From Deltaproteobacteria bacterium IMCC39146 (GTDB lineage Bacteria > Desulfobacterota > Desulfuromonadia > Desulfuromonadales > BM103): 64,000 nt of DNA. The notes beneath the pieces are model-generated. The model worked only from the letters and a program-made list of their open reading frames with translations. It was not told where the DNA came from and made no database searches. Shown piece by piece: positions 52,821 to 61,393 of the stretch. Numbering within the stretch: position 1 is the stretch's first letter; each line of letters starts with the position of its first letter. The stretch covers positions 1 through 64,000 of the forward strand of contig JARUHP010000019.1 of assembly GCA_030005635.1 (NCBI GenBank), read 5' to 3'. Made by a program: the position numbers and the translations under genes.

Positions 52821-54017
52821 ATGTTAGTCGTCCCTCCCGTTGTGTCCTTAAACACGCCTGAACCCACCCCCACATTTGTTGCCAAAGCCCCTGCAGTAAG
52901 GCCTGTAGCCCTTCAGGCCACAGATAAAAAAACACGTACCGCTACCGCAATCATCTATTGTGAAGCCAATTTTGGTGAGATTGACGGCAAAACCGCTAAT
53001 GGCCTGATCAGACGCTCAGAAAAATATAAAATCCTTTCGGTTATCGACAGTGGAAAAGCTGGTCTTGATACCGGTATGGTCCTCGATAACAAGCCGAACG
53101 CAATTCCCATCTGTCGCGATCTCGCTGACGCTTTGGCACAGGCGGGTTCCGTCCCTGATTTCTTTATCTTCGGCATGGCACCATCGAGCGGCATGCTGTC
53201 AAAGCACGAGCGCGGCCTGGTGCTTGAGGCGATGAGCCATGGCATGAATATCGTCAACGGCCTGCATGAATTCTTGAACGATGACCCGGTGTTTGCCGCA
53301 GCATGTATTGCAAGCAAGGTAAGGATCCTGGACGTTCGCAAACCTCGCGCCAAAAAAGATTTACATCTATTCAGCGGTCGGATCGCCGAAGTCACCTGTC
53401 CGGTTATTGCCGTACTTGGAACCGACTGCGCCATCGGTAAACGCACCACCGCAAACATCATAACCAGTGCCCTCAATGAGGCAGGCATCAAAACAGTGAT
53501 GATTGGTACCGGCCAGACCGGGTTGATCCAGGGAGCACGCTACGGTGTCGCTCTCGATGCCGTACCCTCACAGTTCTGCGCTGGCGAGTTGGAAGCGACC
53601 GTCGTTGCAGCCTTCGAAAAGGAGAGTCCCGATGTCATCGTTGTCGAAGGGCAAGGTGCGCTGAGCCATCCCGCTTTCTCCTCCACATCATTCATACTAC
53701 GCGGCAGTTGCCCCAACGGTGTCGTGTTACAGCATGCGCCAAGGCGCACGGTGCGTTGCGACTTTGAAAATATGGCAGTACCAACACCGGCCAGTGAAAT
53801 CAATCTGATCGAGACCTTCGCAGACACCAAAATCATCGGCCTGACTATCAATCACGAGCAGATGAACGACATAGAGGTGGGCGCGGCCATTGTCAAGTAT
53901 GAGCAGGAACTCGGGATCCCGGTCACAGACGCACTGACCAGGTCGCCCAAGCGTCTGGTGGAAATGGTTCTGGCGGCCTTCCCGTTACTCAAGGAGAAGC
54001 CGGCTATCAGCGCATGA
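52821..54017 (+). CDS. DUF1611 P-loop protein (DgcN-like)
   Basis: 398 residues from ATG 52821 (AAAGGAG upstream); the frame extends to 52737 without a site. An N-terminal Rossmann-like part (YCEANFGEIDGKTANGLIRR, DSGKAGLDTGMVLDNKPN, FIFGMAPSSGM) is followed by a P-loop domain: VLGTDCAIGKRTTA (Walker A), GTGQTGLIQG and VVEGQGALSHPAFSS. This is the DUF1611 arrangement; one studied relative (DgcN) acetylates D-glutamate, but the partner there is an enolase-type racemase. Here it overlaps a PLP racemase gene by 4 bp. Substrate uncertain. Confidence 0.82.
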   Translation: MLVVPPVVSLNTPEPTPTFVAKAPAVRPVALQATDKKTRTATAIIYCEANFGEIDGKTANGLIRRSEKYKILSVIDSGKAGLDTGMVLDNKPNAIPICRDLADALAQAGSVPDFFIFGMAPSSGMLSKHERGLVLEAMSHGMNIVNGLHEFLNDDPVFAAACIASKVRILDVRKPRAKKDLHLFSGRIAEVTCPVIAVLGTDCAIGKRTTANIITSALNEAGIKTVMIGTGQTGLIQGARYGVALDAVPSQFCAGELEATVVAAFEKESPDVIVVEGQGALSHPAFSSTSFILRGSCPNGVVLQHAPRRTVRCDFENMAVPTPASEINLIETFADTKIIGLTINHEQMNDIEVGAAIVKYEQELGIPVTDALTRSPKRLVEMVLAAFPLLKEKPAISA

Positions 54018-55102
54018 TGTCTGCGCCGCGGCTGGAAATAGACCTCCGCAAAATTTACCATAACGCCCGCACCCTGGTTGAACGCTTGGCCATGCGTGGC
54101 ATCTCGGTCACCGGTGTAACCAAGGCAACCCTTGGCTCTGCCGAGATTGCCGCGACCCTATTAGAGGCCGGGGTTAAAAGGCTGGGTGACTCGCGCATCG
54201 AAAACATTGAAGCGATGCGGCTTGCACAGATTGTAGCAGCGATGACCCTGATCCGCTCACCGATGCTGAGTCAGGCGAAACGGGTCGTCCTGTCTACAGA
54301 CGTTAGCTGCAACACTGAAATCGAGGTCATCAAAAAGCTCTCGCTGGAAGCGCAAAAGGCAGGGCGTAACCACGGAGTGATTCTTATGGTTGAGCTGGGA
54401 GATCTCCGCGAAGGCATCATGCCTGATGATCTTCTGGACTGCGTCCGCAAGACGCTCAGCCTGCCGAATATCGATTTCAAAGGGATCGGCACCAACCTCG
54501 CTTGTCGGAGTGGAGTATCGCCAGACAACAAGAATATGGCTAGGCTCTCTGCGCTCGCGAGCTCTATCGAAGCAACCTTAGACCTGAGCGTAGAGATTGT
54601 ATCGGGTGGGAACTCTGCCAACCTTGAATGGGCATTGAGTGGTGCAGAGATTGGTCGGGTTAACGATCTCCGTCTGGGTGAGGCAATCCTGCTTGGCTGC
54701 GAAACTCTGCATCGGCAACCGATCGACGGACTGCATACCGATGCCATCACGCTATGTGCCGAAGTGATCGAAGCAAAGACTAAACCATCAAAACCATCGG
54801 GTACGATCGCACAAACCGCATTCGGTGAGGCTCCAGAAGTTACAGATCGAGGTATGGTCACGCAAGCCATCCTTGCTCTCGGGCAGCAGGACATTGATCC
54901 ATCCGGACTGCAGGCACCAACCGGAATCGACGTCATGGGAGCCAGTAGTGACCACCTCATCCTGGAGTCGGACAGCCTCAAGCTATCTGTCGGTGCGGAA
55001 GTGATCTTCCAATTGAATTACAGCGCGCTTGTCCGTGCCATGACCTCCCCCTTTGTTAGCAAGGTTATGAAACCAGCAACGACCGTTCCTTCCGACTTTT
55101 AA
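54014..55102 (+). CDS. alanine-racemase-fold PLP enzyme (ornithine racemase-like)
   Basis: 362 residues. The N-terminal TIM-barrel PLP domain starts RLEIDLRKIYHNARTL, with the PLP lysine at about 37 (TGVTKATLGS). Further signatures are VELGDLREGIMPDD, FKGIGTNLACRSG and EIVSGGNSANL, as in the Orr/YhfX-type racemases of the alanine racemase N-terminal family. It overlaps the DUF1611 gene by 4 bp, so the two act together. It probably inverts an amino acid (ornithine, glutamate or a derivative); which one cannot be told from the sequence. Confidence 0.85.
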   Translation: MMSAPRLEIDLRKIYHNARTLVERLAMRGISVTGVTKATLGSAEIAATLLEAGVKRLGDSRIENIEAMRLAQIVAAMTLIRSPMLSQAKRVVLSTDVSCNTEIEVIKKLSLEAQKAGRNHGVILMVELGDLREGIMPDDLLDCVRKTLSLPNIDFKGIGTNLACRSGVSPDNKNMARLSALASSIEATLDLSVEIVSGGNSANLEWALSGAEIGRVNDLRLGEAILLGCETLHRQPIDGLHTDAITLCAEVIEAKTKPSKPSGTIAQTAFGEAPEVTDRGMVTQAILALGQQDIDPSGLQAPTGIDVMGASSDHLILESDSLKLSVGAEVIFQLNYSALVRAMTSPFVSKVMKPATTVPSDF

Positions 55103-55232
55103 CAATACCTGCTTTTCCCTTCAACAGGATTAAACATACAACCTACTGATTATTCTGGTCTTTTACGTTGTTTTTGACGGTTTTTATGGTATAGGAATAG
55201 ATACACGGTTTTTCTAACGGGAGGAGGAAACT

Positions 55233-55502
55233 ATGTCACAGGTGATATGTCCGAAGTGTGGGGAGAATACCATAGACCGATTGTCCAACTGTCCAGTCTG
55301 CAATGAACCACTGGTTGAAGGTCAGAAAAGAAACGAAGTCCGAACCCGGCGGGTTTACTATTTAGGGCTGGTTTTTGTGACTGGGTTAGCCGCAGCAACG
55401 GTGAGTAGTCTCATGGGCTTTCCCAAACTGACAATGGTATTCGCAGCAATCGGAGTGATCGGCCTTGTCGCTTTAATTCTCAAGATGAACGCGACCAATT
55501 GA
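55233..55502 (+). CDS. small zinc-ribbon membrane protein
   Basis: 89 residues. The zinc ribbon at the N-terminus is CPKCGEN ... CPVCNEP; two membrane helices follow (about 43-60 and 66-84). GGGAGGAGG precedes the ATG. The family is not recognised; similar small zinc-ribbon membrane proteins are common. It is followed by a strong terminator. Confidence 0.8.
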   Translation: MSQVICPKCGENTIDRLSNCPVCNEPLVEGQKRNEVRTRRVYYLGLVFVTGLAAATVSSLMGFPKLTMVFAAIGVIGLVALILKMNATN

Positions 55503-55546
55503 TCCAATAAAGGCCCTCAAGGTTCAAAGTCTGATGACAATAAACA

Positions 55547-55597
55547 GAAAAGAGCCCTTGAGCAAAGACGACTCGTCTTGCCCAAGGGCTCTTTTAT
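55547..55597 (+). terminator. rho-independent terminator of the small zinc-ribbon gene
   Basis: AAAAGAGCCCTTG ... CAAGGGCTCTTTT stem with an inner GCAAAGACG/CGTCTTGC extension, ending in TTTTATTTT. Confidence 0.93.
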
Positions 55598-55601
55598 TTT
55601 A

Positions 55602-55766
55602 CGGACCTACTACCAAAACAAAGGCAAGGCAAACTCAAGCTATTTATTAATGCAAAGACAGAAAGACGCAGAGAGCAACATTCAGTATTGAGACCTTTTT
55701 AAAGTTTTAAGAGTTTTTCCTCTGCGCTCTTGGCGACTCTGCGTTAAACATTTTTGGGTTATAGAA
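55602..55766. repeat. diverged, shorter TATAACCCAAACAA-family repeat (copy 5)
   Basis: Left end CGGACCTACTACCAAAACAAAG and right end TTTTTGGGTTATAGAACCG are inverted; inner arms AAAGACGCAGAGAGC and GCGCTCTTGGCGACTCTGCG. Confidence 0.65.
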
Positions 55767-55796
55767 CCGTTATTTTATCTCTCAGGGGCGGCAAAA

Positions 55797-55982
55797 TCAG
55801 GATCGCTGCACCATGGCCTCCACTTCAAGGCGCACATCATCTATATTTACACGAACAACCTTCTCGCCTTCCCGCTCCGACCGCACCAGGCCTTCCTTAA
55901 CCCACTCCTGCAATTGACCAATCTGAATACCAAACTTGTCTGCAGCAGACTCGGGCGTGTACCAGGTCTTAACCAATGACAT
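55797..55982 (-). CDS. small helix-turn-helix (MerR/excisionase-like) DNA-binding protein
   Basis: 61 residues. WYTPESAADKFGIQIGQLQEWVKEGLV is a MerR/Xis-type winged helix, followed by a basic-acidic wing and VNIDDVRLEVEAMV. GGGAGG precedes the ATG. It is a free-standing small regulator or a former excisionase; no integrase is nearby. It is bracketed by two copies of the palindromic repeat family. Confidence 0.8.
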   Translation of the reverse strand: MSLVKTWYTPESAADKFGIQIGQLQEWVKEGLVRSEREGEKVVRVNIDDVRLEVEAMVQRS

Positions 55983-56011
55983 GTAAGCCTCCCTTAGACC
56001 AGAATTTTCAA

Positions 56012-56213
56012 GAACTTATAACCCAAACAACGGTTGTAAGAATTTAACGCAAAGGGGTAAAGAAAGCCCGCAAAGAAAACCACTTCAAAAAGCGAGAATA
56101 TCACCCTTTGCGTCTTTCTTGGCTTTTCTTAGCGTCTTTGCGTTAGTCCTGTGATTTCAGCTCTTAACTGATTTGGTGTAAAGATATAATCCGTTTGTTT
56201 GGGTTATAGACTC
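56012..56213. repeat. TATAACCCAAACAA-family palindromic repeat (copy 6)
   Basis: Ends ACTTATAACCCAAACAACGG and CCGTTTGTTTGGGTTATAG are near-perfect inverted copies; interior GCCCGCAAAGAAAACCAC and CTTTGCGTCTTTCTTGGC. Confidence 0.88.
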
Positions 56214-56294
56214 GAATTTTTACAGTAATAACTGATGACCACGTTTAGAGTATAGCGGAAAAAAAAGAAATTTCTGGCAGATGAGCAGGAAGGT

Positions 56295-56936
56295 TTATTT
56301 ACGGAAGGCTTTTATATCACCATACCAGGCAACAGCCGTTTCCCCGGTATTGTCGGTGTCGGTCATAATGGCTATCGCGCCGACATTCGGCGGCTCCTCA
56401 CCAAAGGCCTTACGGTAATCATCAAGGAGATTACGCTGCACGGTGACCCACTCTCCGGCTTTGGCAGAACCACTTTCAACGGCGATCATCATATCGTTGC
56501 TGGTATAGACACTCAGCTGACTTGAATTTTTCGGTAATTGATTCGCCCAGATATAGTTCAGGGTTTTCGTCATCGGGAAAAACCAGTGGGAAAAAACAAC
56601 ATAAATACGGGCCGCGTAATCATCTCCCGCCTTGCTACGACTATCCCCCTTGCTGATCTTCTCGCTGATTTTCCAGCGCCAGCTCAAAACCGGAAACTCC
56701 TGCGGGTCATAATCTGTCTCAAAGACCAGACCTGAGGCCGCACTCTCACTCCTGGCGAACAGGACCTTCTGACCTTCTTCGTCAACAATCCGGTACTCTG
56801 TCGTCCCCTGGAAACTCTTTTCAGACCAACCGGACAGCCCTGAAGAGGAAAAACTGCCAAGTTCGACAAAATCAGCAGCCCGCGAAACGGCCGGAAGAAA
56901 GAGTAACAGAAGAAGGCATTTCAACAAGAGAGTCAT
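56295..56936 (-). CDS. exported DUF3047 protein
   Basis: 213 residues from ATG 56936 just after the stop of the upstream gene (TGATATG); ATG 56945 is an alternative. A Leu-rich signal peptide ends near SRAADF. The body matches DUF3047: FPVLSWRWKIS, GDDYAARIYVVFSHW, LNYIWANQLPK and VGAIAIMTDTDNTGETAVAWYGDI. Jelly-roll-like, function unknown. It is the last gene of the exported operon. Confidence 0.87.
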   Translation of the reverse strand: MTLLLKCLLLLLFLPAVSRAADFVELGSFSSSGLSGWSEKSFQGTTEYRIVDEEGQKVLFARSESAASGLVFETDYDPQEFPVLSWRWKISEKISKGDSRSKAGDDYAARIYVVFSHWFFPMTKTLNYIWANQLPKNSSQLSVYTSNDMMIAVESGSAKAGEWVTVQRNLLDDYRKAFGEEPPNVGAIAIMTDTDNTGETAVAWYGDIKAFRK

Positions 56937-56937
56937 A

Positions 56938-58497
56938 TCAACCATAGGGCCCGGCAAGAAGCTCAGAACGCTTGCGACGACTCTCTCCCTCGTTAATGAT
57001 ACGAACAGCACTGGCCCCTTCTACGGGACACTTGGTTTCGCAGATTCCGCAACCGATACAGAGTTTGTCGATGATCTTGGGGAACTTGAGGCGGCGCATT
57101 TCACCATTGATCAACACCTCTTTCTCTTCCATGACGATCGCTTTTTCACCGGTCGGGCAATGCTCTTCGCAAACCAGGCATTCAACACCCTTGGCGAAAG
57201 GCAGGCAGCGGTCTTTTTTGATAACCGCCAGGCCGATCACGTTTTTCTTCTTTTCAGGCAGTTTTAAAGGTGCGATCGCGCCGGTTGGACAGACTTGGCC
57301 GCAAAGGGTGCAGTTGTATTCACAGTAGCCAATGCGGGGCACCACCAGCGGCGTCCACAAGCCAACGGGGCCAGCTTGAAGCAGAGCAGGCTGCAGGGTG
57401 CGCCCGATACAGACTTTCATACATTCGGCGCAGCGTACGCAGCGTTGCAGGAATTCACTCTCGGCAACGGCTCCAGGAGGCCGGATCAGGTAGGGGTTCT
57501 GCTCATGAGTGACAGGACCGATACGCACGACCGGTGCCAACATAACGCCACTGGCCATGGCGGTGAGGACACCCCGACGCTGCAGATCAACGCTGACGTA
57601 ATTATCGGAACCGGTCCTTAAGCCAAACCGTACCCGCTCTTCCGGGCAAAAGCCGGTGCAATCCATGCAGAGCAAACACTCGCTACGCATATGTCCCGAG
57701 CTACGCACGGCCCCTGAACGGCAGAGGCTGTCGCAGGCCTTGCAATCAGCGCAAAGTTTTTGCGGGGTCCGTTGTAAAATCGCGTAGCGCGAACAAAGAC
57801 CGAGCAGGCCACCAAGCGGACAAAGGTTCTTACACCAGAAACGATGCTCGACCTTCTCTAACAACAGGATGGTCAGAAAAATCACCAGGGTGAACAGGCC
57901 GAGGGAAAAGATCGGCTGGTGAAAAGCCATCAGGTTATCGCGGAAGAAGGGATAAGAGTTTTTAGCGCTGGCCGAGAGCAGCGGCACATCGTGCTCGTAG
58001 AAAAAATCAAAAACCCTGTTCAGCCCGTAATTATAAGCAGGATAAACAGCGAGGGTCAGCGAACGAAGAAAGATGGCGAGTGGATCGAAGAGCCCCAGGA
58101 GCTGCACTCCGAAGAGGGTCGCGGTAGCCATACCGATCAGCAGGTAGTATTTAACCCGTCGCCAGCCGGGTGAAAAGGCTCGGCGACCGCGGCCGATGAC
58201 CTTGCCGAGACCATCAAGCGTGCTGCCAAGCGGGCAAATCCAGCCACAGAAAAACCGGCCGAACAGAACGGTACCCAAAAGGATCAGAAGAGCGGGCCAT
58301 AGAACCTGCCAGCCGAAGGGCCCGGGAGCGAGAAAATCAGCGAGAGCGGCGAGAGGATCAATACGAAACAGCAGGCTGACCGGATAGGGCAGTTGATCGA
58401 TACCACGATATTCTGTCTGCAAAAACAGCCACAGAAAAACCGCCAGGCAGAAGCTCTGGCTGATTTTGCGGGCGTATGTCCAGGTTGAGTTTTTCAA
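56938..58497 (-). CDS. membrane polyferredoxin (NapH/NosR-like 4Fe-4S protein)
   Basis: 519 residues. Four or five membrane helices lie in the first ~240 residues (including WVLPALLI-like, LLIGMATATLFG, LGLFTLVIFLTILLL). Cysteine motifs are FCGWICPLG and WCKNLCPLG on either side of the membrane part, then CADCKACDSLC, CLLCMDCTGFCP, CVRCAECMKVC, CEYNCTLCGQVCP, CLVCEEHCP and CIGCGICETKCP. The protein could carry electrons from quinols or ferredoxin to periplasmic or surface redox proteins. It overlaps the DUF362 gene by 4 bp; DUF362 and polyferredoxin pairs are common in anaerobes. Confidence 0.9.
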   Translation of the reverse strand: MKNSTWTYARKISQSFCLAVFLWLFLQTEYRGIDQLPYPVSLLFRIDPLAALADFLAPGPFGWQVLWPALLILLGTVLFGRFFCGWICPLGSTLDGLGKVIGRGRRAFSPGWRRVKYYLLIGMATATLFGVQLLGLFDPLAIFLRSLTLAVYPAYNYGLNRVFDFFYEHDVPLLSASAKNSYPFFRDNLMAFHQPIFSLGLFTLVIFLTILLLEKVEHRFWCKNLCPLGGLLGLCSRYAILQRTPQKLCADCKACDSLCRSGAVRSSGHMRSECLLCMDCTGFCPEERVRFGLRTGSDNYVSVDLQRRGVLTAMASGVMLAPVVRIGPVTHEQNPYLIRPPGAVAESEFLQRCVRCAECMKVCIGRTLQPALLQAGPVGLWTPLVVPRIGYCEYNCTLCGQVCPTGAIAPLKLPEKKKNVIGLAVIKKDRCLPFAKGVECLVCEEHCPTGEKAIVMEEKEVLINGEMRRLKFPKIIDKLCIGCGICETKCPVEGASAVRIINEGESRRKRSELLAGPYG

Positions 58498-59414
58498 ACC
58501 ATGCGAACCTTTTTCAGGTCCATAACACCCAACCCTCTTTGTGCCGCAGCCACAACCGTCGACACATCTTCCGGTTTGAACCCGAACAAGGTGGTGGCAT
58601 AGGCATCGGCGGCGACCATGTCGGGCGATGCAATCAAGGTCTCGGTGTTGCGAACATCCTCGGTTCGTCCGCCCTGTGGGCCGTTGGCGACCAGGATCCG
58701 GGTCGCATCAATCACCGTAAGATCGGGATGAATAACAGAGGCGATATCGGCAAGAGATTCGGCGATCTGATGATGTAAGCGCCCCCGGTTGCCGCCGATC
58801 ACGCCCATCAGGTTCTTCATACCGAGAGTCAGCTTCGAAATCGAATGATGCTTGGCGATCGGTACGTTGATCAGGCGATCGGCCTCGATCACCGGCATAT
58901 AGAACTCCCAACGATCAAAAGCCTTACCGCCCTTGATCGCCAGTTCTTTGTAAGCGCGCCGATCCATGTATTCGAGGCTGACACGGTCCGACTTAAGGCC
59001 TTCAACAGCGGAGCGAATGCCGCTCTGGGTATAGCAACGTCGCTCATCATTACAGGTTCGGTCAAAGATGCGGACCTGTTTCGCGCCGGCATCAAGGCAG
59101 AGTTCCACCAGTGTCGTCACAACCTCGGGGTGAGTGTTGGCGGCCAGTTCCACCGTGCGATCCCAACCAATATTGGGTTTAACCACAACCACTTCGCCCG
59201 ATTTAACAAACTGTTCGATGCCACCTAACGCACCAATCGTCTCCTGAACCAACTGCTTAACATTCTTGCCTTTACGCACGGCAAGGGGAGGAGAATCGGC
59301 AGCAAGGGCAGGCAACGCCAGCAGATCGAGCGCAGGCAGGCACCCCACCGCGGAAGTTGCCAAGGCGGTTCGAATACTCTGACGGATAAAGGTTCGACGA
59401 TCGATTCGGGTCAT
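58494..59414 (-). CDS. DUF362 protein with twin-arginine signal
   Basis: 306 residues from ATG 59414 (ACGAG eight bases upstream; GTG 59423 is an alternative). The signal is RRTFIRQSIRTALATSAVG (twin-arginine), indicating export with a bound cofactor. The DUF362 body reads VVVKPNIGWDRT, HPEVVTTLVELCLDAGA, LINVPIAKHHSISKLTLGMKN and GGNRGRLH. DUF362 proteins are often found beside ferredoxins; the cofactor and reaction are not established. Confidence 0.9.
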   Translation of the reverse strand: MTRIDRRTFIRQSIRTALATSAVGCLPALDLLALPALAADSPPLAVRKGKNVKQLVQETIGALGGIEQFVKSGEVVVVKPNIGWDRTVELAANTHPEVVTTLVELCLDAGAKQVRIFDRTCNDERRCYTQSGIRSAVEGLKSDRVSLEYMDRRAYKELAIKGGKAFDRWEFYMPVIEADRLINVPIAKHHSISKLTLGMKNLMGVIGGNRGRLHHQIAESLADIASVIHPDLTVIDATRILVANGPQGGRTEDVRNTETLIASPDMVAADAYATTLFGFKPEDVSTVVAAAQRGLGVMDLKKVRMV

Positions 59415-59426
59415 TGCAGACACTCG

Positions 59427-60032
59427 TTAGATGAATCGTTTTTCTTTCAAAAACTTACGCGCCACATCACGGGAGTTTCCGGCAGCACTCGCCGTTTCCA
59501 GCTCTTTCATGGTCGAGTCGTTGATCGAGCCGCCCAGTTTATTGATCAAGCGAGCCAGGGCCGGGAATTTCTTCAGGGTATCCTTACGCACAACAGGAGC
59601 AGCAACGGCAACAGTCCCTTCCGGCGCATAACGCTCGTCAGAGAAACCGAAAGGCTTCAGCCAGACCAGGTTCAGGTCCTGATTATAACGTTCCTTGACC
59701 GCCTTATAGAGCTCATCAGAATCAGCGATCGGCTGCTCCTTGAGGATGATAACCTGTCCCACCCCTGTGTACTCGACATACATGTCCATTTCAGCCCGGA
59801 TCATGGCATCATGTGCCTCTGCGTGCCCTGCAACCGGGACCACCTTAACGGTTGTGCCAGTCCGCTCGCCGATCAGAACCGAGAGCATCTCTGCCAGAAC
59901 CTGCTGTTGCGGATTGTCCAAAGCACCCACCACCAGGGTTTTTCCAACACAAGCCTGTGCGGAAGAGACGCTGAGCCCCGTGATGATCAAAACAACCAAG
60001 AGTGCGTTAAAAAGGATACGGATCGTGTTCAT
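59427..60032 (-). CDS. short OpuAC-type substrate-binding-like protein
   Basis: 201 residues. A signal peptide ends near SSAQAC. The body resembles glycine-betaine-type binding proteins: LVVGALDNPQQQVLAEMLSVLIGERTG, MDMYVEYTGVGQVI and LVWLKPFGFSDERYA (shown in parts), but it is shorter than the usual ~270 residues. No permease or ATPase for it is encoded nearby, so it may be a sensor or structural periplasmic protein. It overlaps the beta-helix lipoprotein gene by 4 bp. Confidence 0.8.
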   Translation of the reverse strand: MNTIRILFNALLVVLIITGLSVSSAQACVGKTLVVGALDNPQQQVLAEMLSVLIGERTGTTVKVVPVAGHAEAHDAMIRAEMDMYVEYTGVGQVIILKEQPIADSDELYKAVKERYNQDLNLVWLKPFGFSDERYAPEGTVAVAAPVVRKDTLKKFPALARLINKLGGSINDSTMKELETASAAGNSRDVARKFLKEKRFI

Positions 60033-60913
60033 GGTGTAGCTCCTTCATGTTTTTGCCAGTCACTCAATTTGACCGCTTTGGTCAAAGCTTGCGGGGCACT
60101 TACCGCCCCCAGACTGTCATCAAATTGCCGATCAAAAAATGTTTTCTGTATCGCTACGGGATCTGACATCCCCCACCAGTTGTTCGGCAGGGTCACATCG
60201 CCCGGCTGCTGCCAACCCAGCTTGACATTATATAGGCTATTATTGGTTATATTGTTCTGTTCAATGCGTGCCTTGTCTTCAGATCGGGTTACGGCAAAGA
60301 GACCGATCTCGTTATTGCGGATATCATTGTGGTGCAGCCTGGCCTCACTGCCACGTTCTTCATAACGCAGCCCATGGCGATTTCCGTACATGCGATTTCC
60401 GGCAGCGTACAGGCTAACCGTTGAAAACCTCAAACCGTCAACGTTGTAACGAAAGATCGAATTGGTCACCCGAGCCCGGCAGAAATGTATCTGCAATCCG
60501 CTGTAGGCGTATTCGGAAATTACATAATCAAGTTCAGCCTCACGGGCAAAATCAAGATAGAGGTATTTCCAGTCAGAGGCCTTGGGCTGCTCGGCAGCGC
60601 TGGTAAAAATAATCGGGGCGGCTTCTGTCCCGCGCGCAACCAAAGCGCCTTCAACCAGCAATTCAGCATCGCCGATACCGTCACCATCTTTATCTCTCGC
60701 CTCAAAAACAACCCGTGTCCCTGGCTCGATCGTCAGGTGACCGGTCTTTTTGACTGTCACGATGCCATCGATATGAACCTCACCACTCCAGATCACCTTG
60801 CCTTCGATGACAACATCTTCCAGTTTAAGGGCAGGTGCCCCCAAAGTGCAACTGCTGAGCAGACACAAGACTGCGGCAATGAGCGCCAGACGTATGCAGG
60901 GTAAGAAGATCAC
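60029..60913 (-). CDS. right-handed beta-helix lipoprotein
   Basis: 294 residues. The lipoprotein signal ends LLSSC (Cys22). The entry motif IWSGEVHIDGIVTVKKTGHLTIEPGTRVVFEA is typical of beta-helix proteins of the NosD kind (in part). Helix coils with N/D-rich turns follow (LQIHFCRARVTNSIFRYNVDG, LHHNDIRNNEIGLFAVTRS, IEQNNITNNSLYNV, NNWWG). A related, larger protein is encoded at 62428-63789 and begins in the same way. Probably anchored to the outer membrane. Ligand unknown. Confidence 0.85.
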   Translation of the reverse strand: MIFLPCIRLALIAAVLCLLSSCTLGAPALKLEDVVIEGKVIWSGEVHIDGIVTVKKTGHLTIEPGTRVVFEARDKDGDGIGDAELLVEGALVARGTEAAPIIFTSAAEQPKASDWKYLYLDFAREAELDYVISEYAYSGLQIHFCRARVTNSIFRYNVDGLRFSTVSLYAAGNRMYGNRHGLRYEERGSEARLHHNDIRNNEIGLFAVTRSEDKARIEQNNITNNSLYNVKLGWQQPGDVTLPNNWWGMSDPVAIQKTFFDRQFDDSLGAVSAPQALTKAVKLSDWQKHEGATP

Positions 60914-60919
60914 GATAGC

Positions 60920-61219
60920 CTAATGGTAATGGCCCGCATCAGCAACAGGTTGCTGGACTGGCGTAATCTCGCCAAAGTTCTGTTCGTAGCGGTTAATATT
61001 CTCCTGCAACGCAGCGACAAAACGCTTGGCGTGCTGGGGAGAAAGAATCACCCTGGAACGAACCTTTGCACGAGGCGTCTGTGGCTGAACAAAGATCAGG
61101 TCGACCACAAACTCCGAATCGTTGTGATTAACGACCGCCAAGTTGACATAAGCCCCCTGGGCCATCTCTTCGTCAAGTTGGATCTCCAGCTTCACTTCTT
61201 GCGACTTCTTTTCTTCCAT
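60920..61219 (-). CDS. DUF3467 protein
   Basis: 99 residues from ATG 61219 (AGGCG just upstream; frame to 61243). QGAYVNLAVVNHNDSEFVVDLIFVQPQ, RVILSPQHAKRFVAALQENI are the DUF3467 signature (in part). No signal peptide. The function is unknown; it stands out as the only cytoplasmic-looking protein in an operon of exported ones. Confidence 0.87.
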   Translation of the reverse strand: MEEKKSQEVKLEIQLDEEMAQGAYVNLAVVNHNDSEFVVDLIFVQPQTPRAKVRSRVILSPQHAKRFVAALQENINRYEQNFGEITPVQQPVADAGHYH

Positions 61220-61261
61220 ATCGCCTAATACCTTCCATTCCATGATTTATAAAAGTTAAAA

Positions 61262-61345
61262 TCTCGCCACAGAGTCACAGAGAACGGCTAAAAACATTTT
61301 TAAAAAGCTTTTTTCCTCTGTGTTCTCTGTGACTCTGTGCTTCCT
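61262..61345. repeat. CACAGAGTCACAGAG palindrome within the exported operon
   Basis: CGCCACAGAGTCACAGAGAAC is mirrored by GTTCTCTGTGACTCTGTGC (in part); an inner AAAAGCTTTTTT forms the tip. Close to the palindrome at 37991-38074. It may act as a processing or attenuation point between the two halves of the operon. Confidence 0.75.
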
Positions 61346-61393
61346 ATCCTTATTTGGTTGATCTCTATGTCACCACTTACGGCAAAACAATTT

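Noticed and set aside
55797-55982. Excisionase of an integrated element
   Set aside because: The protein resembles Xis/MerR, but no integrase, attachment site or other mobile gene is nearby.
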